DNA from: Verrucomicrobiota bacterium
GTDB taxonomy: Bacteria > Verrucomicrobiota > Verrucomicrobiia > Limisphaerales > SXQI01
Reading direction: 5' to 3'
Length of the DNA stretch: 16,805 nucleotides
Assembly: GCA_008933045.1 (NCBI GenBank)
Contig: WBXJ01000036.1
Span: 1-16,805 of the forward strand
In this document: piece after piece, positions 15,078 through 16,805 of the stretch
Position numbering within the stretch: the first letter of the stretch is position 1
Layout: each line of letters begins with the position of its first letter
Position numbers and translations under genes: made by a program
The notes under the pieces: generated by a model
Database searches by the model: none
What the model saw: only the letters and a program-made list of their open reading frames with translations
Told to the model about the DNA's origin: nothing

Positions 15078-15875
15078 ATGAATCGAATAAGTGCCCAGTT
15101 TCAACGGTTGCGTCAGAACCAACAAAAAGGATTTGTGGTTTATCTTGGGGCTGGTGATCCGAGTTTAGAGGCCACCCAAGCATTGGTAATCGGTATGGAG
15201 AAGGCTGGTGTCGATATTGTGGAGCTAGGGGTGCCATTCAGTGATCCTTTGGCGGATGGTTTGGTGAATCAACTCGCTGCTCAGCGCGGATTGGAGTCGG
15301 GCACCACTCCAAGAAAACTTCTCGAGATGATCCGTCGGCTCCGTCTTGAAAGTCAGGTGCCGATTGTGCTGTATGTGTATTACAACATCCTACACCGCTA
15401 CGGGATCGAACGATGGATTACAGATTGTGCAACGGTGGGGGTGGATGGGTTGCTGGTTCTGGATCTACCGCCCGAAGAGTCTGGAGATTATGAAACTCAG
15501 ATGGCCAAAGCGGGGCTTTCGGTCATTTACCTGATGGCACCCACGACGACGATTGATCGGATGGAACTCATTGCCAAAGGAGCCAGCGGCTTTATTTACT
15601 ACGTTTCACGAGAAGGTGTCACTGGGATGCAAAATGAGGTCGCAACAAATATTGGCACCATGACGGCGAAAATTCGTGCCCACACTGATTTACCGATTGC
15701 CGTGGGGTTTGGGATTTCAAATCCTGAGCAAGCCCGCCACGTGGCCTCTTTTGCTGAAGCGATTGTAGTCGGCAGCGCAGTGGTTAATCAGATCGCCACT
15801 CATGGTCAAGATCCGGATTTGGTAACTAAAGTTGTCGAGTTTGTGCGTCCAATGGTTGCAGCAATCAAGTCCTAG
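15078..15875 (+). CDS. trpA: Tryptophan synthase alpha chain
   Basis: TrpA cleaves indole-3-glycerol phosphate and channels indole to the beta chain. The 265-residue protein is a complete TIM barrel. The catalytic pair Glu49 and Asp60 is present at the same numbers as in the Salmonella enzyme (VELGVPFSDPLADG, 48-61). Also present are YYN (the family's YYNP region, here YYNI), LDLPPEES, the loop-6 region YYVSREGVTG and the phosphate-binding AVGFGISNPEQA and VVGSAVV. The segment after Asp60 is unusual: Leu-Val-Asn-Gln replaces the common Pro-x-Ile-Gln, and the barrel start reads YLGAGDPS rather than the usual T-x-GDP type. No trpB or other trp gene is adjacent. It is divergent from the propeller gene and 23 bases before manC. 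No Shine-Dalgarno motif precedes the ATG. Confidence 0.93.
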   Translation: MNRISAQFQRLRQNQQKGFVVYLGAGDPSLEATQALVIGMEKAGVDIVELGVPFSDPLADGLVNQLAAQRGLESGTTPRKLLEMIRRLRLESQVPIVLYVYYNILHRYGIERWITDCATVGVDGLLVLDLPPEESGDYETQMAKAGLSVIYLMAPTTTIDRMELIAKGASGFIYYVSREGVTGMQNEVATNIGTMTAKIRAHTDLPIAVGFGISNPEQARHVASFAEAIVVGSAVVNQIATHGQDPDLVTKVVEFVRPMVAAIKS

Positions 15876-15898
15876 ACAGAAGCAAACAATCAAAAAGC

Positions 15899-16805
15899 AT
15901 GAAAGCGAAGAACTCAAAACAGGATCGATTTGTAATTATCATGGCGGGTGGTCGTGGGGAGCGTTTCTGGCCCGTGAGCCGCGAGAAAACGCCAAAACAA
16001 TTGATCACCTTGCTAGGTGGCCGTTCGTTCTTGCAGCAAGCTGTAGATCGGGTGTTGCCGTTGGTTCCGCTCGAAAACATCTACATCATCACTAACACGG
16101 TTCAAGCTCCAGAGGTGCGCCGCCAGTTGCCTAAGTTGCCAAAGGAAAATGTAATCGCCGAACCCGTGGGGCGAGATACGTGTGCGGCGGTTGCTCTGGG
16201 TGCGGCGATCGTGGGAGCGCGTTCCCTGACGGGAGTGATGGCGGTGCTTCCGGCAGATCATTTGATTCCTTCGCCGAAGCGATTTCAGAAAGTGCTGAGC
16301 GATGCGTTTGAAGTCGCTAGCCGAGGTCAGGTCATGGTCACCATTGGCATTCCGCCCACAGAACCTGCCACGGGCTACGGCTACATCCATGTCGGCGAGG
16401 CACTGGCCCCGACCGCCGGAACTAAACTTTCCCAGACGAAGATCTCCAAGGTTCAGAAGTTTGTTGAGAAACCAAACGAAGAAACCGCGGAAGGGTATCT
16501 TAAAAGCGGTGAGTATTTTTGGAACGCGGGGATGTTTATTTGGTCGGTGCCTACGATTCTAGCGGGACTCCAAGCGCATTGCCCGGAGTTGGGAGAAGCC
16601 TGTCAATGCTGGTTGAAAGTCGCTGGGACTCCTCGACTCAACCGCGTGTTAGCCAAAGAATATCCGGCAATCAAAAAAATCTCCGTCGATTTCGCCTTAC
16701 TAGAAAAAGCGAATAATGTGGTTGTGGCTGACGGAGATTTTGCGTGGGACGACCTCGGAGCTTGGACGGCGCTAGCACGACACTTGAAACCCGATGCGGA
16801 GGGCA
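15899..16805 (+). CDS. manC: Mannose-1-phosphate guanylyltransferase, truncated by the window end
   Basis: This enzyme makes GDP-mannose from mannose-1-phosphate and GTP, a precursor for surface polysaccharides and glycoconjugates. The frame is open from the ATG at 15899 to the right edge, giving 302 residues of an incomplete protein. Motifs in order are the nucleotide-binding signature MAGGRGERFWPVSREKTPKQ (15-34), EPVGRDT (88-94), PADH (118-121), TGYGYI, the FVEKP motif, WNAGMFIW and DFAWDDLGAW near the end. These are diagnostic of the GMP/ManC nucleotidyltransferase domain. Whether a C-terminal isomerase domain follows cannot be seen. It starts 23 bases after the trpA stop on the same strand, so it may be co-transcribed with trpA even though the pathways are unrelated. 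Confidence 0.94.
   Translation, partial: MKAKNSKQDRFVIIMAGGRGERFWPVSREKTPKQLITLLGGRSFLQQAVDRVLPLVPLENIYIITNTVQAPEVRRQLPKLPKENVIAEPVGRDTCAAVALGAAIVGARSLTGVMAVLPADHLIPSPKRFQKVLSDAFEVASRGQVMVTIGIPPTEPATGYGYIHVGEALAPTAGTKLSQTKISKVQKFVEKPNEETAEGYLKSGEYFWNAGMFIWSVPTILAGLQAHCPELGEACQCWLKVAGTPRLNRVLAKEYPAIKKISVDFALLEKANNVVVADGDFAWDDLGAWTALARHLKPDAEG

Noticed and set aside
1..16805. Mobile elements, CRISPR arrays, toxin-antitoxin or defence genes, tRNA and rRNA
   Set aside because: No transposase, integrase, repeat-spacer pattern, RNA gene or defence-like domain was recognised on either strand.

Overview
The window looks like a chromosomal segment from a member of the Planctomycetes-Verrucomicrobia-Chlamydiae (PVC) group, most likely Verrucomicrobiota. 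The strongest evidence is a large secreted protein with planctomycete-type cytochrome c, DUF1549 and DUF1553 domains, encoded together with a Tat-exported DUF1501 protein; this pair is a hallmark of the group. A secreted PQQ-type beta-propeller protein whose mature end starts DWPSYRGP fits too. Almost no start codon is preceded by a Shine-Dalgarno motif. The assignment is inference from gene content. I see no insertion sequence, phage gene, CRISPR array, tRNA or rRNA. Coding density is high and most genes lie on the minus strand.

Layout from left to right. Positions 1-229 hold no complete gene, but carry an inverted repeat and a good minus-strand promoter that probably serves a gene starting at the left edge. 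Positions 230-2114 (minus) are a three-gene membrane cassette: two tandem prohibitin/SPFH paralogues and a 64-residue two-helix membrane protein whose start overlaps the stop of the second paralogue. Positions 2254-8569 (minus) read as an operon, in transcription order: the cytochrome c/DUF1549/DUF1553 protein, the redox repressor Rex, the DUF1501 protein and a secreted TPR protein. Gaps are 43 and 4 bases, and the last pair overlaps by 4 bases.

From 8864 a plus-strand NtrC-family sigma-54 activator is transcribed divergently from that operon. It runs convergently, with only 4 bases between stop codons, into a second minus-strand group (10368-14880). In transcription order this group is a secreted PQQ-like propeller protein, a ferredoxin-NADP reductase-like flavoprotein, gcvT, gcvH and a YdcF/ElyC-type membrane protein. 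Finally, divergent from it on the plus strand, come trpA and the first 302 codons of a mannose-1-phosphate guanylyltransferase cut by the right edge.

Functionally the window mixes envelope and secreted functions (SPFH pair, DUF1501/DUF1553 pair, TPR, propeller, ElyC-like, GDP-mannose synthesis) with redox and one-carbon metabolism (Rex, FNR-like, glycine cleavage T and H) and one tryptophan gene. The points most worth a second look are rex lodged inside the DUF1553-DUF1501 operon, the SPFH-SPFH-small protein cassette, the competing inverted repeats before trpA, and the general absence of Shine-Dalgarno sequences.
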